Shown: positions 17,332 through 25,624 of the stretch, one piece after another
Layout: each line of letters starts with the position of its first letter
Numbering within the stretch: the stretch's first letter is position 1
Assembly (NCBI RefSeq): GCF_011745145.1
Contig: NZ_CP050191.1
Coordinates: 5,720,473-5,784,472 of the forward strand
Length of the DNA stretch: 64,000 nt
Source of the DNA: Mycobacterium sp. DL440
GTDB lineage: Bacteria; Actinomycetota; Actinomycetes; Mycobacteriales; Mycobacteriaceae
Reading direction: 5' to 3'
The notes under the pieces: model-generated
What the model was told of the DNA's origin: nothing
What the model saw: only the letters and a program-made list of their open reading frames with translations
The model's database searches: none
Position numbers and translations under genes: made by a program

Positions 17332-17351
17332 ACTTGACACTACTGTCAAGT
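17332..17351. promoter_or_regulatory. Candidate TetR operator (8-bp inverted repeat)
   Basis: ACTTGACA-CTAC-TGTCAAGT is a perfect 8-bp inverted repeat with 4-base spacer, in the gap between the leftward amidohydrolase and the rightward TetR gene. It is about 49 bases before the amidohydrolase start and 79 before the TetR ATG. A second, weaker repeat (TGAC-N6-GTCA) follows at 17401-17414. Binding by the adjacent TetR protein is inferred. Confidence 0.6.
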
Positions 17352-17400
17352 AGTGGTGGACAATCCGTCAAAAATAAGGTTTACCAGTGGCTATTGAATG

Positions 17401-17414
17401 TGACACATGCGTCA
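17401..17414. promoter_or_regulatory. Secondary inverted repeat near TetR start
   Basis: TGAC-ACATGC-GTCA, 16 bases before the ATG at 17430. It shares the TGAC/GTCA core of the stronger repeat at 17332 (TTGACA/TGTCAA), so it may be a second, lower-affinity site for the same TetR protein. Confidence 0.35.
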
Positions 17415-17429
17415 TATACGGTCGTCTGC

Positions 17430-18029
17430 ATGACGGTGACCTCAGATGCTGCGGCCGGTGCGCAACTGGATGGCGGCCGGGGTGAACGCACCCGGTCGGC
17501 AATCCTGGAGGCCAGTCGCAGACTATTTCTGGAGCGCGGCTATGCCGGCACCCCGATCAACGCGATCACCGAGGCGTGCGGGATTTCGAGGGCCGGGTTC
17601 TACACATACTTCAAGGACAAGCGCGAGATCTTCAACGTCCTCGGCGAAAATGCCTACCACGCGGTCCTCGCCGTCATCGAGGAATGGGTCCAAGCCGATG
17701 AGCCTTTCGACGCCAACGACATTCGGACCTGGGTCGGCCATTACTTCGATTACATGGACCGCCATGGCGCGTTCGTGTTGGCCTCGGCGCAGTCAGCACC
17801 TGATGACGATGCGTTCCGAAACTCCCGTAACCGCATGGTGTCTCGTGCCTCATGGAAGCTGGGCCAGGCCATTGCCGGGGACGGTGCGCACTCACCCGAC
17901 GCCATCGGTGTCGCGGTGATGGGCCTGCTGGACCGGGCCTGGCATACCGTGCACCGGCAGACCGTCGCTGTCGACCGCGACGAGATGATCGCGGTCGTCG
18001 CCGAGATGATCGTCCCGATGGGGAGGTAA
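17430..18029 (+). CDS. TetR-family transcriptional regulator
   Basis: A 199-residue TetR protein. The helix-turn-helix domain is 'RTRSAILEASRRLFLERGYAGT...GISRAGFYTYFKDKREIF' (about residues 20-65), followed by a helical ligand domain. It is 3 bases upstream of the Rieske oxygenase gene and diverges from the amidohydrolase, with an 8-bp inverted repeat between; it therefore probably represses both transcription units and itself until an intermediate binds. ATG at 17430 has no clear ribosome site, so a leaderless message or a start further upstream is possible. Confidence 0.85.
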   Translation: MTVTSDAAAGAQLDGGRGERTRSAILEASRRLFLERGYAGTPINAITEACGISRAGFYTYFKDKREIFNVLGENAYHAVLAVIEEWVQADEPFDANDIRTWVGHYFDYMDRHGAFVLASAQSAPDDDAFRNSRNRMVSRASWKLGQAIAGDGAHSPDAIGVAVMGLLDRAWHTVHRQTVAVDRDEMIAVVAEMIVPMGR

Positions 18030-18032
18030 CGC

Positions 18033-19043
18033 TTGACCATGAAGGGCCTACCCAGCATGCTGCCGACCGGATGGTTCCAAGTCGGCTGGAGCGCCGATAT
18101 CGGCGCGGGCGATGTCATCGGATTGCGGTATTTCGGTGTCGAACTCGTTGCCTTCCGCGATCTGGAGGGTGCGGTACACGTGCTCAACGCCCATTGCCAG
18201 CACCTCGGCGCCAACCTGTCCAAGGGCGGCTGCGTCGTCGAGGACGGTATTCAGTGCCCGTTCCACGGCTGGGTATGGAACGGGCAGGGCCGCAATGTGC
18301 GGATCCCATACGAGAGTCGTCCCAATCGCGGCCGCAAGGTGCGGTCCTGGCCGGTAGCCGAACTCAATGGGTCCATCTACATCTGGCACGACGTGGCCGG
18401 GCGTGCCCCGCTGTGGGAGGTGCCCGACGCGCTTGCGGTGCTAGGCGATCACATCCGCCATCGGGAGTATTACCCGGTTGGCCCGGAGGCTCGAATCAGA
18501 TTCTCCGACATCCACGTTCACCCGCAGGTCATAGCCGAGAACGCCGTCGACCCGCACCATTTCCGCTTCGTCCACAAGACCCCGACAAGCCCGACCGTGT
18601 TGCGTGAGGGCTCCGATGACGTCACCTGGTCGGCGAAGGTCGGCTTCGGCCGACGCTGGAGTGCCGGCGTCGACGTTCCGGGGGAGACCACAAACACCCT
18701 GGAGATCTACTGGTCCGGACTTGGTATCGCGTTCAACGGCGAGCACACCCGCGAGGGCTACCGGGTCATCGCGATCTGTGCCACACCGGTCGATGACAAA
18801 ACTTCAGATATCTTCTCCACCTACTGGATCGACGAAGCCAATGGCAGCTACGATCAGCGACTGGCAGCGGCCCAGGCGGCGCTGCCCGACGATATCGCCA
18901 TCTGGGACAGCCAGGTCTACATGGACCCGCCGGGTCTGACCGCCTCCGAAGCCGCTGGATTCAAGCAGTTGCGTCGTTGGGCTCGCAACTTCTATCCCGA
19001 AACCGGCACGGCAATCGATCCCGTTATGTCGATGGTTCAGTAA
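18033..19043 (+). CDS. Rieske [2Fe-2S] oxygenase, KshA-like terminal oxygenase
   Basis: A 336-residue Rieske non-heme iron oxygenase. The cluster motif is C-x-H ('HCQHLGAN') followed after 17 residues by C-x2-H ('CPFHGW'), near residues 55-78; the mononuclear iron site is 'ENAVDPHHFRFVHKT' (Asp/His ligands). This order resembles KshA, the oxygenase of 3-ketosteroid 9-alpha-hydroxylase, though the protein is diverged and the substrate may be another ring compound. It needs a reductase not encoded beside it. TTG at 18033 is 6 bases after GGGGAGG; ATG at 18039 is the alternative. Its 3' end overlaps the opposing DUF2889 gene by 7 bases. Confidence 0.88.
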   Translation: MTMKGLPSMLPTGWFQVGWSADIGAGDVIGLRYFGVELVAFRDLEGAVHVLNAHCQHLGANLSKGGCVVEDGIQCPFHGWVWNGQGRNVRIPYESRPNRGRKVRSWPVAELNGSIYIWHDVAGRAPLWEVPDALAVLGDHIRHREYYPVGPEARIRFSDIHVHPQVIAENAVDPHHFRFVHKTPTSPTVLREGSDDVTWSAKVGFGRRWSAGVDVPGETTNTLEIYWSGLGIAFNGEHTREGYRVIAICATPVDDKTSDIFSTYWIDEANGSYDQRLAAAQAALPDDIAIWDSQVYMDPPGLTASEAAGFKQLRRWARNFYPETGTAIDPVMSMVQ

Positions 19044-20050
19044 GGTCCGCGGACCTGCTCGATCAGAGCCCCGGCGTCGGCGACACTGCGCAGCAGATCG
19101 TTGAGATGGGTGCAGGTACTTGTTCCATTCAACTGACGGACGCGGAAATGCAGTTCGGGCAAGGTCATTCCGGTGATGCGCGCGGCGCTGGCAACCGCAC
19201 CCGGGCATTCCTGCCACGGCAGCACCCGCGGCGTGGCCTGCGAGTCGACGATCACGTCGGTGGCGTCCACGGTCGCCGTGAGCGTGTATTCGTGGATGAT
19301 CGTTTCAACATCGTCACCGCGCACGTAGGTGTCGCGGAACATCGCGTCGATCCCGATCAGCTCGGATGCTTCTTCGAAGACGTCGATGCGGCGCCGGCGG
19401 CGCATCCCAAAGCGCGGCAACTGTGACACCTGATGCCAGGCATGGGGATCGTCAGTGTGATCGAGATCGGGAGCCTCCGGACCGGTGACGACTACCGGAT
19501 CGCCCGCCTCGAACGAGGTCATCAGCAGCCCGCCGGTGGCGAAGCCCGCGCACTGATCGGCGACGGGCAGATAGCCCGACTTCCCGACATCCCCGAGCAG
19601 ACCGGACGCAGACAAGGCATGGCCAGAGATCAGTGTTGCGACGGGAACGTCGTCGAGCAGCGCGTAGCGCAGGTCGCGGGTCCGACGCAATTCTGGGGCT
19701 TCCTTGTCGGCGGCGGCGCGAAATCCGCTCATCGCCGGTGCGCCGGCCAGCCGGGTCACCGCCGCGACCGGTGGCACCACCTCGACGTTGCGCACGACTC
19801 GGGCGACCAACTCGATGGTGGCCGATAAACCGGCCGAACCGATTTCGGTGACCGCGCCCGCGTCATCGGTCCAGACATCACGGGCCCGCCCGTTCAGGTA
19901 CACCGGTTCCAGTGCGCCCTCGTCACGCGTCATATCGATCGACGTGGTGCGACGCGCGGACCGCGCCCGGCGCGGCGGATTGTCGGTCGTGGGCTGGTGT
20001 ATCCCGTGCAGGGGATGAAGCCCGAACACCGGGGTGCCCAGATCCGTCAC
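19037..20050 (-). CDS. DUF2889-family protein
   Basis: A 337-residue protein resembling actinobacterial DUF2889 members, recognised mainly by the C-terminal 'TCTHLNDLLRSVADAGALIEQ' segment and the Pro-Pro/Arg-rich N-terminus ('PPRRARSARRTTSIDMTR'). The biochemical function is unknown, but members sit in lipid-degradation operons. The GTG start at 20050 lies 11 bases after the stop of the DUF35 gene, so it is the third gene of a thiolase-DUF35-DUF2889 operon. Tail-to-tail overlap of 7 bases with the Rieske gene. Confidence 0.75.
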   Translation of the reverse strand: MTDLGTPVFGLHPLHGIHQPTTDNPPRRARSARRTTSIDMTRDEGALEPVYLNGRARDVWTDDAGAVTEIGSAGLSATIELVARVVRNVEVVPPVAAVTRLAGAPAMSGFRAAADKEAPELRRTRDLRYALLDDVPVATLISGHALSASGLLGDVGKSGYLPVADQCAGFATGGLLMTSFEAGDPVVVTGPEAPDLDHTDDPHAWHQVSQLPRFGMRRRRRIDVFEEASELIGIDAMFRDTYVRGDDVETIIHEYTLTATVDATDVIVDSQATPRVLPWQECPGAVASAARITGMTLPELHFRVRQLNGTSTCTHLNDLLRSVADAGALIEQVRGPY

Positions 20051-20061
20051 TTTCGCCGAAC

Positions 20062-20496
20062 CTAGCCCTCCCCGGCTGGGCGGAACGCGAAGGTCACCAG
20101 CGATTGTCCGTCGGCCGTCTCCAGCGTGGTGGTGGTCGACACCAGGCGCTGCCCGATCCGTAAGTCGGCCGTCTCCGCCCCGATGATCAGCGTCTCCACC
20201 AGCACGCCTTCGGGCAGTTCGACGAAACCCACCACATAGGGCTTGAACACTCTCGGATCCCGGTTGCCCTTGTACGGCAAGGGCGGCGGAAACTGCTGTG
20301 TGGTGTAGGTGTAAAGGGTGCCCTCGGTGGACAACTCGATGGCTTCGATGTCGCCCTGGATCTCCGGCGCGCCGTCGAAGAGCTCGGGTCGCTCGGCGGG
20401 GAACTTCACCGTACCTGACGAGCGCCTGCGGGATGCATGCAGCACGGCGCGGTCTCCGTCGACCCGGAACAGTCCCTCGGTGATCAATGTCGTCAT
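20062..20496 (-). CDS. DUF35 OB-fold protein lacking the zinc-ribbon cysteines
   Basis: A 144-residue DUF35-like protein. The usual order is a rubredoxin-like zinc ribbon then an OB fold; the OB part is recognisable ('GTLYTYTTQQFPPP...PYVVGFVELPEGVLVETLI'). At the ribbon position the text reads 'LHASRRRSSGTVKFPAERP', and the whole protein contains no Cys, so the zinc site has been lost. DUF35 domains act as obligate partners of thiolase-fold Ltp enzymes (for example ChsH2 with Ltp2). It starts 1 base after the thiolase stop and so is co-translated with it, and it is divergent from an Ltp2-like gene. Confidence 0.75.
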   Translation of the reverse strand: MTTLITEGLFRVDGDRAVLHASRRRSSGTVKFPAERPELFDGAPEIQGDIEAIELSTEGTLYTYTTQQFPPPLPYKGNRDPRVFKPYVVGFVELPEGVLVETLIIGAETADLRIGQRLVSTTTTLETADGQSLVTFAFRPAGEG

Positions 20497-20497
20497 C

Positions 20498-21688
20498 TTA
20501 GTTCACCTCGATAACCATCGCCGCACCCATGCCGCCGCCGGCGCACATGGACAGTACGCCGAGACCGCCACCGCGCCTGCGCAATTCGTAGATCGCGGAG
20601 GTGACCATTCGGGCTCCGGTCGCCGCGATCGGGTGGCCCAGGCTGATGCCCGACCCGTACACGTTCACGATGTCCTCATCGAGGCCGAGTTCTCGGGAGC
20701 ATGCGACGGCTTGGGCGGCGAACGCCTCATTGATCTCGAACAGCGCCACGTCCTGGAGCTTGCAGCCGGCCAGGTCCAGCGCCTTCGGGATCGCGGTGAT
20801 CGGGCCGCTGCCGGTGCGGTTCGGTGCCACCCCCACCGCCGACCACGACAGCACGTGCGCCAGCACCTCGCCGGAGGTATCCGGCGCGGTCAGCGCCACC
20901 GCCGCGGCGGCGTCGTTGACGCCTGAGGAGTTGCCGGCGGTCACGGTGAAGTTGTCGATCTCCGGATGCAGCACCTTCAGACCCGCGAGGGTCTCGAGTG
21001 AGCTGTCGCGGCGGGGATGTTCGTCGGTGGCGAAAGTGATGGTGGTGCCGTCAGCCTGTGGCACCCGGATCGGCACGATTTCGTCAACGAAGGAGCCGGC
21101 GTCGATGGCTTTCACCGCGCGCTGGTGACTGCGCAGCGCCCACTCGTCCTGCGCTTCGCGGGTGATGCCGTACTGCACCGCGCAGTTGTGCGCCACGGTG
21201 ATCGACATGTCCAGGGCGGGGGCATCCTCTGTGGGCGGGTGCGAGAACGGGAACCAGGGGTCCTCGTAGTCCTCGGCGGCCTTGCCGGTGGTGAACGGCT
21301 TGCGCTTACGCAGCAGCGGTGTGGTGGAGCAGGATTCCATGCCGCCGGCCAGAATGGCCCGGCTCATGCCCGCTGCGATTTGCCCTGCTCCCACCGCGAT
21401 CGCCGACAGGCTGGAAGCGCACTGGCGGTTTACTGCGAGTCCTGGGACATTGGTCAGGCCGAGATCGACCGCGACATAACGCGCGCTGTCACCGCCGCCC
21501 TGCAGGCTCTCGGCGAGGACCAGGTCGTCGAAGTCTGCCGCGGACAATCCCGACCGTTCCAGGACCGCAGCGACCACCGGCTTGGCCAGTTCGATCGCCG
21601 GCACGTTGGCCAGCGTGCCCCTGCGTGCTGTTCCGATCGGTGTGCGGGCAGCGGCAACGATCGCCGCCCGGGACGTCCTCGAGCCCAT
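20498..21688 (-). CDS. Acetyl-CoA C-acyltransferase (3-ketoacyl-CoA thiolase, FadA-like)
   Basis: A 396-residue classical thiolase with all active-site elements: nucleophile Cys in 'NRQCASSLSAI' (~residue 90), 'NEAFAAQAVAC', the His of 'SLGHPIAATGARM', and the second Cys in 'SMCAGGGMGAAM'. It cleaves 3-ketoacyl-CoA with CoA to release acetyl- or propionyl-CoA. First gene of the leftward thiolase-DUF35-DUF2889 operon. Its promoter region is shared with the rightward MaoC gene and contains the ATACCG inverted repeat at 21746. Confidence 0.92.
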   Translation of the reverse strand: MGSRTSRAAIVAAARTPIGTARRGTLANVPAIELAKPVVAAVLERSGLSAADFDDLVLAESLQGGGDSARYVAVDLGLTNVPGLAVNRQCASSLSAIAVGAGQIAAGMSRAILAGGMESCSTTPLLRKRKPFTTGKAAEDYEDPWFPFSHPPTEDAPALDMSITVAHNCAVQYGITREAQDEWALRSHQRAVKAIDAGSFVDEIVPIRVPQADGTTITFATDEHPRRDSSLETLAGLKVLHPEIDNFTVTAGNSSGVNDAAAAVALTAPDTSGEVLAHVLSWSAVGVAPNRTGSGPITAIPKALDLAGCKLQDVALFEINEAFAAQAVACSRELGLDEDIVNVYGSGISLGHPIAATGARMVTSAIYELRRRGGGLGVLSMCAGGGMGAAMVIEVN

Positions 21689-21745
21689 GTGTCTCCCAAG
21701 ATCCTCGAATGTCCGGGCCGCTTGCCCGGAGTGCGTGGCCAGTCT

Positions 21746-21769
21746 ATACCGTTAAATGAATATCGGTAT
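21746..21769. promoter_or_regulatory. ATACCG/CGGTAT inverted repeat, candidate operator
   Basis: ATACCG and CGGTAT separated by a 12-base AT-rich spacer, midway between the divergent thiolase and MaoC genes. Related half-sites occur in the divergent regions at 25586-25621 and 31845-31860, which suggests one regulator controls several of these units. The tandem TetR protein at 25954 is the nearest candidate. Confidence 0.5.
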
Positions 21770-21795
21770 GGCGGGGCGGGTTGGAGGTAGCGGAC

Positions 21796-22254
21796 GTGAA
21801 GGTAATAGGGTCTGTCGACGAGGCGGTCGCAGCGATCGGTGACGAGCTCGGAGTCAGCCGTTGGGTGGATATCGACCAGAGCCGGATCGACGCGTTCGCG
21901 GACGTGACGATGGATCACCAGTGGATCCACGTGGATGTTGAGAAGGCCGAGGCCGAAAGTCCGTACGGCGCCACGATTGCGCACGGCTTCCTGACGATTT
22001 CTCTGATCCCCGGCGTGAGCAAGGACAACTATCGCGTGCAGAACGCGAGAATGGGCATCAACTACGGCCTGAACAAGGTGCGCTTCCTGTCCCCGGTGAA
22101 GGCGGGTAGCCGGATCCGGGTCCGGTCGCAGCTTGTCGATGCCACCCCGTTCGGCGACGACACCGTGAACCTGACAGTGCGTCACACCGTCGAGATCGAC
22201 GGCGTCGAGAAACCGGCGGCGGTGGTCGAACTGATCGCGCGGTTCGTGTTCTGA
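21796..22254 (+). CDS. MaoC-like (R)-specific enoyl-CoA hydratase
   Basis: About 152 residues with the hot-dog hydratase-2 motif 'ADVTMDHQWIHVDVEKA...TIAHGFL' (Asp and His catalytic residues near 39-45). It hydrates 2-enoyl-CoA to (R)-3-hydroxyacyl-CoA. GTG at 21796 follows TTGGAGG by 8 bases, which decides the start. It precedes an Ltp2-like thiolase-fold gene; in the Mycobacterium tuberculosis IGR operon MaoC hydratases (ChsH1/ChsH2) act just before the Ltp2 aldolase, so a similar two-step reaction is inferred. Confidence 0.87.
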   Translation: MKVIGSVDEAVAAIGDELGVSRWVDIDQSRIDAFADVTMDHQWIHVDVEKAEAESPYGATIAHGFLTISLIPGVSKDNYRVQNARMGINYGLNKVRFLSPVKAGSRIRVRSQLVDATPFGDDTVNLTVRHTVEIDGVEKPAAVVELIARFVF

Positions 22255-22277
22255 TAGCTACGGTAACGAGGTGAAAG

Positions 22278-22293
22278 CGTTAAACAGTTGACG
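22278..22293. promoter_or_regulatory. Imperfect inverted repeat before the Ltp2-like gene
   Basis: CGTTAAACAGTTGACG, near-symmetrical with one mismatch (CGTTAA against TTGACG), in the 65-base gap after the MaoC gene. It may be an internal operator or promoter element; GAGGGAG before the ATG at 22320 is the ribosome site. Confidence 0.25.
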
Positions 22294-22319
22294 ACAATCG
22301 CTACCGAGGGAGCAATCAG

Positions 22320-23510
22320 ATGAGCGGCCCGTTTGACGGGAAAGCAGTCCTGACCGGGGCGGGCAAGTCGCAGGTCGGCCGCCGGTTGGGTCGGACTGGC
22401 CTGGACCTGACACTTGAGGCGGTATTGAGGGCGATCGAGGATGCTGGTCTCAGCGTCGATGACGTCGACGGCATTGCGAGCTATCCGGGACCGGGCGTGC
22501 CCGACGCCGGGTTCTCCGGCGCAACTGTCCAAGAGGTTCGCAACGCACTCGGTCTACGCTCGCGTTGGTACATGTCGGCGATGGAGACCGCGGGACAGAT
22601 CGGCCCGGTGATCGAAGCTTGTATGGCGGTCAGCCTGGGGTTGGCCAACCATGTCGTGGTGTACCGGTCGGTATGGGAGTCCACCGCGGCCCAACAGGCC
22701 GGCGGCGGCCGGGCGTCGGTGCTGTTCGGTGGCGGCGAGTTGCCCCCGCATCTGGAGTGGATGGCTCCGTTCGGTGCACTGTCGGCGGCCAACTGGCTGG
22801 CGATGCCGGCTCAGCGTTATATGCACGACTTCGGCTTGACCCGTGAGCATCTCGGCCACATCGCGATCAACGCCCGCACCAATGCCGGTCTCAACCCCGA
22901 CGCGGTGTACCGCGATCCGATGACGATGGAGGACTACCTCGGCGCCCGGATGATCTCCGAACCGCTGTGCCTCTACGACTGCGACGTGCCGTGCGACGGC
23001 GCCACAGCCGTGATCGTTTCGCGCCGCGACGCTGCGGCTGGTCTGCCGCGGCATCCGCTGACGGTGGAGTCGGTGGGACCGGGCATGTTCGAACGCGCCA
23101 CCTGGGACCAACGGATGGATATCACCACGATGGCCGCCCACGATTCGGCCGCCACGCTGTGGGAGCACACCACGCTGACGCCCGCCGATGTGGACATGGC
23201 TCAGCTGTATGACGGCTTCTCCTTTCTCACCGTGATGTGGCTGGAAGCGTTGGGTTTCTGCGATCACGGCAAGGTGGGCGAGTTCTTGGGTGATGGCTCG
23301 TCCATCTCTCTGAACGGCCCGCTGCCGATCAATACCAGCGGCGGGCAGCTCTCCGGCGGGCGGTTGCACGGCATGGGCTTCCTGCACGAGGCGTGTGTGC
23401 AGATGTGGGGCGAAGGTGGCGAACGGCAGGCGCCGAAGGCTCCGGAGGTGGTGGCTGTCGGGGTCGGAGGCGGACCGGTCGCCGGGTCGATGCTGTTGAG
23501 CAGCCGGTAA
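22320..23510 (+). CDS. Thiolase-fold lipid-transfer protein, Ltp2-like (probable aldolase)
   Basis: A 396-residue thiolase-fold protein. At the position of the thiolase nucleophile the sequence reads 'WYMSAMETAGQIGPVIEA' with no C-x-S/C-x-T motif, while the C-terminal 'MAQLYDGFSFLTVMWLEALGFC' keeps the Tyr used by Ltp2-type retro-aldolases, and 'LPINTSGGQLSGGRLHGMGFLHEA' closes the active site. It is therefore more likely to catalyse retro-aldol cleavage of a 3-hydroxyacyl-CoA made by the MaoC hydratase than thiolysis. Such enzymes need a DUF35 partner; the nearest one is encoded divergently at 20062. Confidence 0.82.
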   Translation: MSGPFDGKAVLTGAGKSQVGRRLGRTGLDLTLEAVLRAIEDAGLSVDDVDGIASYPGPGVPDAGFSGATVQEVRNALGLRSRWYMSAMETAGQIGPVIEACMAVSLGLANHVVVYRSVWESTAAQQAGGGRASVLFGGGELPPHLEWMAPFGALSAANWLAMPAQRYMHDFGLTREHLGHIAINARTNAGLNPDAVYRDPMTMEDYLGARMISEPLCLYDCDVPCDGATAVIVSRRDAAAGLPRHPLTVESVGPGMFERATWDQRMDITTMAAHDSAATLWEHTTLTPADVDMAQLYDGFSFLTVMWLEALGFCDHGKVGEFLGDGSSISLNGPLPINTSGGQLSGGRLHGMGFLHEACVQMWGEGGERQAPKAPEVVAVGVGGGPVAGSMLLSSR

Positions 23511-23520
23511 TTCCAGGCCG

Positions 23521-25074
23521 ATGGGCACCGCCGAGGCCGAAGATATGACGCTCGGTGACATTGTCACCGACAATGCGGTGCGCTTTCCCGACGTCACCGC
23601 CTACCGGCACCGCAACCGCACCGTCAGCCACGCGCAGTTGCGTGACCGGGCGGTGCGGCTGGTGTCGGCGATGTCTGCGGCCGGTGTGGGGCGCCAGGAT
23701 CGTATCGCGGTGCTCAGCCGCAACAGCATCGAGTTCGGTGAGCTGAATGCGGCCATTCAGCTCAGCGGAATCATCATGGCGACCATCAACTTCCGGCTTG
23801 CCCCGCCGGAAATCCACGAGGCATTGCGCCGGGTGGAACCGTCGATCATATTCGTCGCCGATGAGTGGCTCCCGGTGATCGCCGGCCAGGTGACAGATCT
23901 TCCGTCGCAGCCGCTTGTGGTGGCCATCGGCGGTGAACCGCCACCGGGAGCCGTTGGCTACGAAGCCTTCCTGGCCACTGCCCCCAGTGCCGCGCTCGAG
24001 CTCGTCGCCGAGCCCGACGATATCGCCTACCTGTTGTTCACCAGCGGCACCACCGGTGCCTCGAAGTGCTGCATCCTGGGGCAGCGGGAGATGCGTGCGG
24101 TCGCGTACACCATGAACAATGAGATGTGGTGTGGCAGTGCTGATCGCGGGCTGATCACCATGCCGATGTTCCACGTCGGGGCACTTGCGATCGTCGGCGG
24201 CCTGCATGCCCGCGGCGGAACCGTGGTGCTGCAGCAGCAGTTCGACGTCGTCGATGCGGTGCGGTTGATTGCCGCGGAGCGGATCACGGTGTTGCACCTG
24301 GCTCCGGTCATGCTCAGCGCGCTACTCGACGCCGTGGGGGCGTGCGCGGACGTGGAATCCGTACGCACAGTGGTGTATTCGGCTGCACCGATGACAGCGT
24401 CCGTTCTGCGACGGGCGATGTCGGCGCTGCCCGGCGCGGGGTTCCTCAACCTGTACGGGCAGACCGAAGTCATCGTGTCCGGGCTCCCGCGGGAACTGCA
24501 TGCCCTCGATGGCCCGGACGTCGAGGAGCGTCTGCGCTCAGTGGGTTTCCCGTTTCCTGGCACGCGGGTTCGCATCGTCGACGAGGACGGAAGGGACGTG
24601 CCGGCCGGGCACGCGGGCGAAATCGTCGTGCGGTCGGCCTCGATGTTCCGCGGTTACTGGCAGGACCTGGCGGCAACCGCGGCGACGCTGGGCGACGGAT
24701 GGTGTCACACCGGCGACGTGGGCCGCGTGGGCCAACGCGGGCTGCTGTACCTGGTCGACCGCAAGAAGGACGTCATCATCAGCGGTGGGGAGAACGTCTA
24801 CTCGCCGGAGGTCGAGGATGCGCTCGGCGCGCTCGACGGGGTGGCCGCCTGTGCTGTGGTCGGCTTGCCCGATGACCGATGGGGCGAGACGGTCTGCGCG
24901 GTTGTCGTGCCGAGAGCCGGCGCGTCGCCAACCCTGGAGTCGCTGCAGGACGGCGTCCGGGGACGCCTGGCTCGCTACAAGGTTCCGCGTCGGCTGGTGC
25001 TCGTCGCCGAACTGCCGGTGTTGGCCAGCGGCAAGGTGGACAAGAAGCGACTCCGCGCCCAACTTGCGGTCTGA
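23521..25074 (+). CDS. Acyl-CoA ligase (AMP-binding, FadD-like)
   Basis: A 517-residue adenylate-forming enzyme with an unusual P-loop ending, 'LLFTSGTTGASKCCILGQ' (Ser-Lys-Cys where Pro-Lys-Gly is usual), plus 'NLYGQTEVIV', 'WCHTGDVGRVGQRGLLYLVDRKKDVIISGGENV' (hinge, residues ~400-430) and C-terminal Lys in 'LPVLASGKVDKKRL'. It probably makes the CoA ester that feeds the MaoC/Ltp2-like pair upstream; it starts 10 bases after the Ltp2-like stop. ATG at 23521 is used; a second ATG 24 bases later is possible. Confidence 0.9.
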   Translation: MGTAEAEDMTLGDIVTDNAVRFPDVTAYRHRNRTVSHAQLRDRAVRLVSAMSAAGVGRQDRIAVLSRNSIEFGELNAAIQLSGIIMATINFRLAPPEIHEALRRVEPSIIFVADEWLPVIAGQVTDLPSQPLVVAIGGEPPPGAVGYEAFLATAPSAALELVAEPDDIAYLLFTSGTTGASKCCILGQREMRAVAYTMNNEMWCGSADRGLITMPMFHVGALAIVGGLHARGGTVVLQQQFDVVDAVRLIAAERITVLHLAPVMLSALLDAVGACADVESVRTVVYSAAPMTASVLRRAMSALPGAGFLNLYGQTEVIVSGLPRELHALDGPDVEERLRSVGFPFPGTRVRIVDEDGRDVPAGHAGEIVVRSASMFRGYWQDLAATAATLGDGWCHTGDVGRVGQRGLLYLVDRKKDVIISGGENVYSPEVEDALGALDGVAACAVVGLPDDRWGETVCAVVVPRAGASPTLESLQDGVRGRLARYKVPRRLVLVAELPVLASGKVDKKRLRAQLAV

Positions 25075-25075
25075 G

Positions 25076-25573
25076 CTACAGGGCGGGTTGCCCGTATACC
25101 GCGACCACCACAGAACGCGCGAGGCTGTTCTCCGACCACACGCCGATGGCGGTATTCGCACAGTCCTGCATGATCGCTCGTCTCGGTGGGTCGGCCCACC
25201 ACTGGCCGAGGATCTCAATGCCGCTGATGGCGATGGCTGGGTTGATCGCGACGGTCTCGCTGACCTTGCCTGCGAAGCCCTGCCCATTGGCCCGGTCCTG
25301 CGCGGTTGAGCCGTCAGAACCGATGTCGCCATCGAGGTTCGAGTTGTTGAGCACGTCGAGGGTATGCAGCCGGGCTGCCTCCGCCAGGCGGCCGTCCAGT
25401 TTCGGTTCGGTGGGGCAGTCGTTCTGTTTCTGCGCGGTGTAGATGTTGACGAACACGCTCTCGTTCAGCCTTTTGTTGTCGGCCTGAGCGGACGGCGCCA
25501 CAACAGCGGGCGCCACAGTGAACATCAACGCCAGCGTCAACGTGCAACACCGGCCGGCACGGGAAAGCGACAT
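25076..25573 (-). CDS. Secreted CAP-domain protein
   Basis: A 165-residue protein with a Sec signal peptide (Arg at 5 and 8, hydrophobic to ~30, cleavage near 'AQA-DN'). The mature part has the CAP/SCP-like layout: 'LAEAARLHTLDVLNN', 'AISGIEILGQWWADPPRRAIMQDCANTAIGVW' and two Cys that could pair. CAP proteins are extracytoplasmic; some bind lipids or sterols, most bacterial ones are uncharacterised. Its 3' end meets the ligase gene 1 base apart. The upstream region is shared with the DUF732 gene and holds CGGTAA-type repeats. Confidence 0.8.
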   Translation of the reverse strand: MSLSRAGRCCTLTLALMFTVAPAVVAPSAQADNKRLNESVFVNIYTAQKQNDCPTEPKLDGRLAEAARLHTLDVLNNSNLDGDIGSDGSTAQDRANGQGFAGKVSETVAINPAIAISGIEILGQWWADPPRRAIMQDCANTAIGVWSENSLARSVVVAVYGQPAL

Positions 25574-25585
25574 GGTTGGAGAGAC

Positions 25586-25621
25586 TACCGGTAAACCGAT
25601 ATATGAATTACCATTTCGGTA
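25586..25621. promoter_or_regulatory. Nested inverted repeats in the CAP/DUF732 promoter
   Basis: The 51-base divergent gap holds nested symmetry: TACCG (25586-25590) with CGGTA (25617-25621), and GGTAA (25590-25594) with TTACC (25608-25612). The CGGTA half-site and the inner ATATGAAT resemble the repeat at 21746 (AAATGAAT). This fits an operator shared with that promoter. Confidence 0.45.
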
Positions 25622-25624
25622 CCT

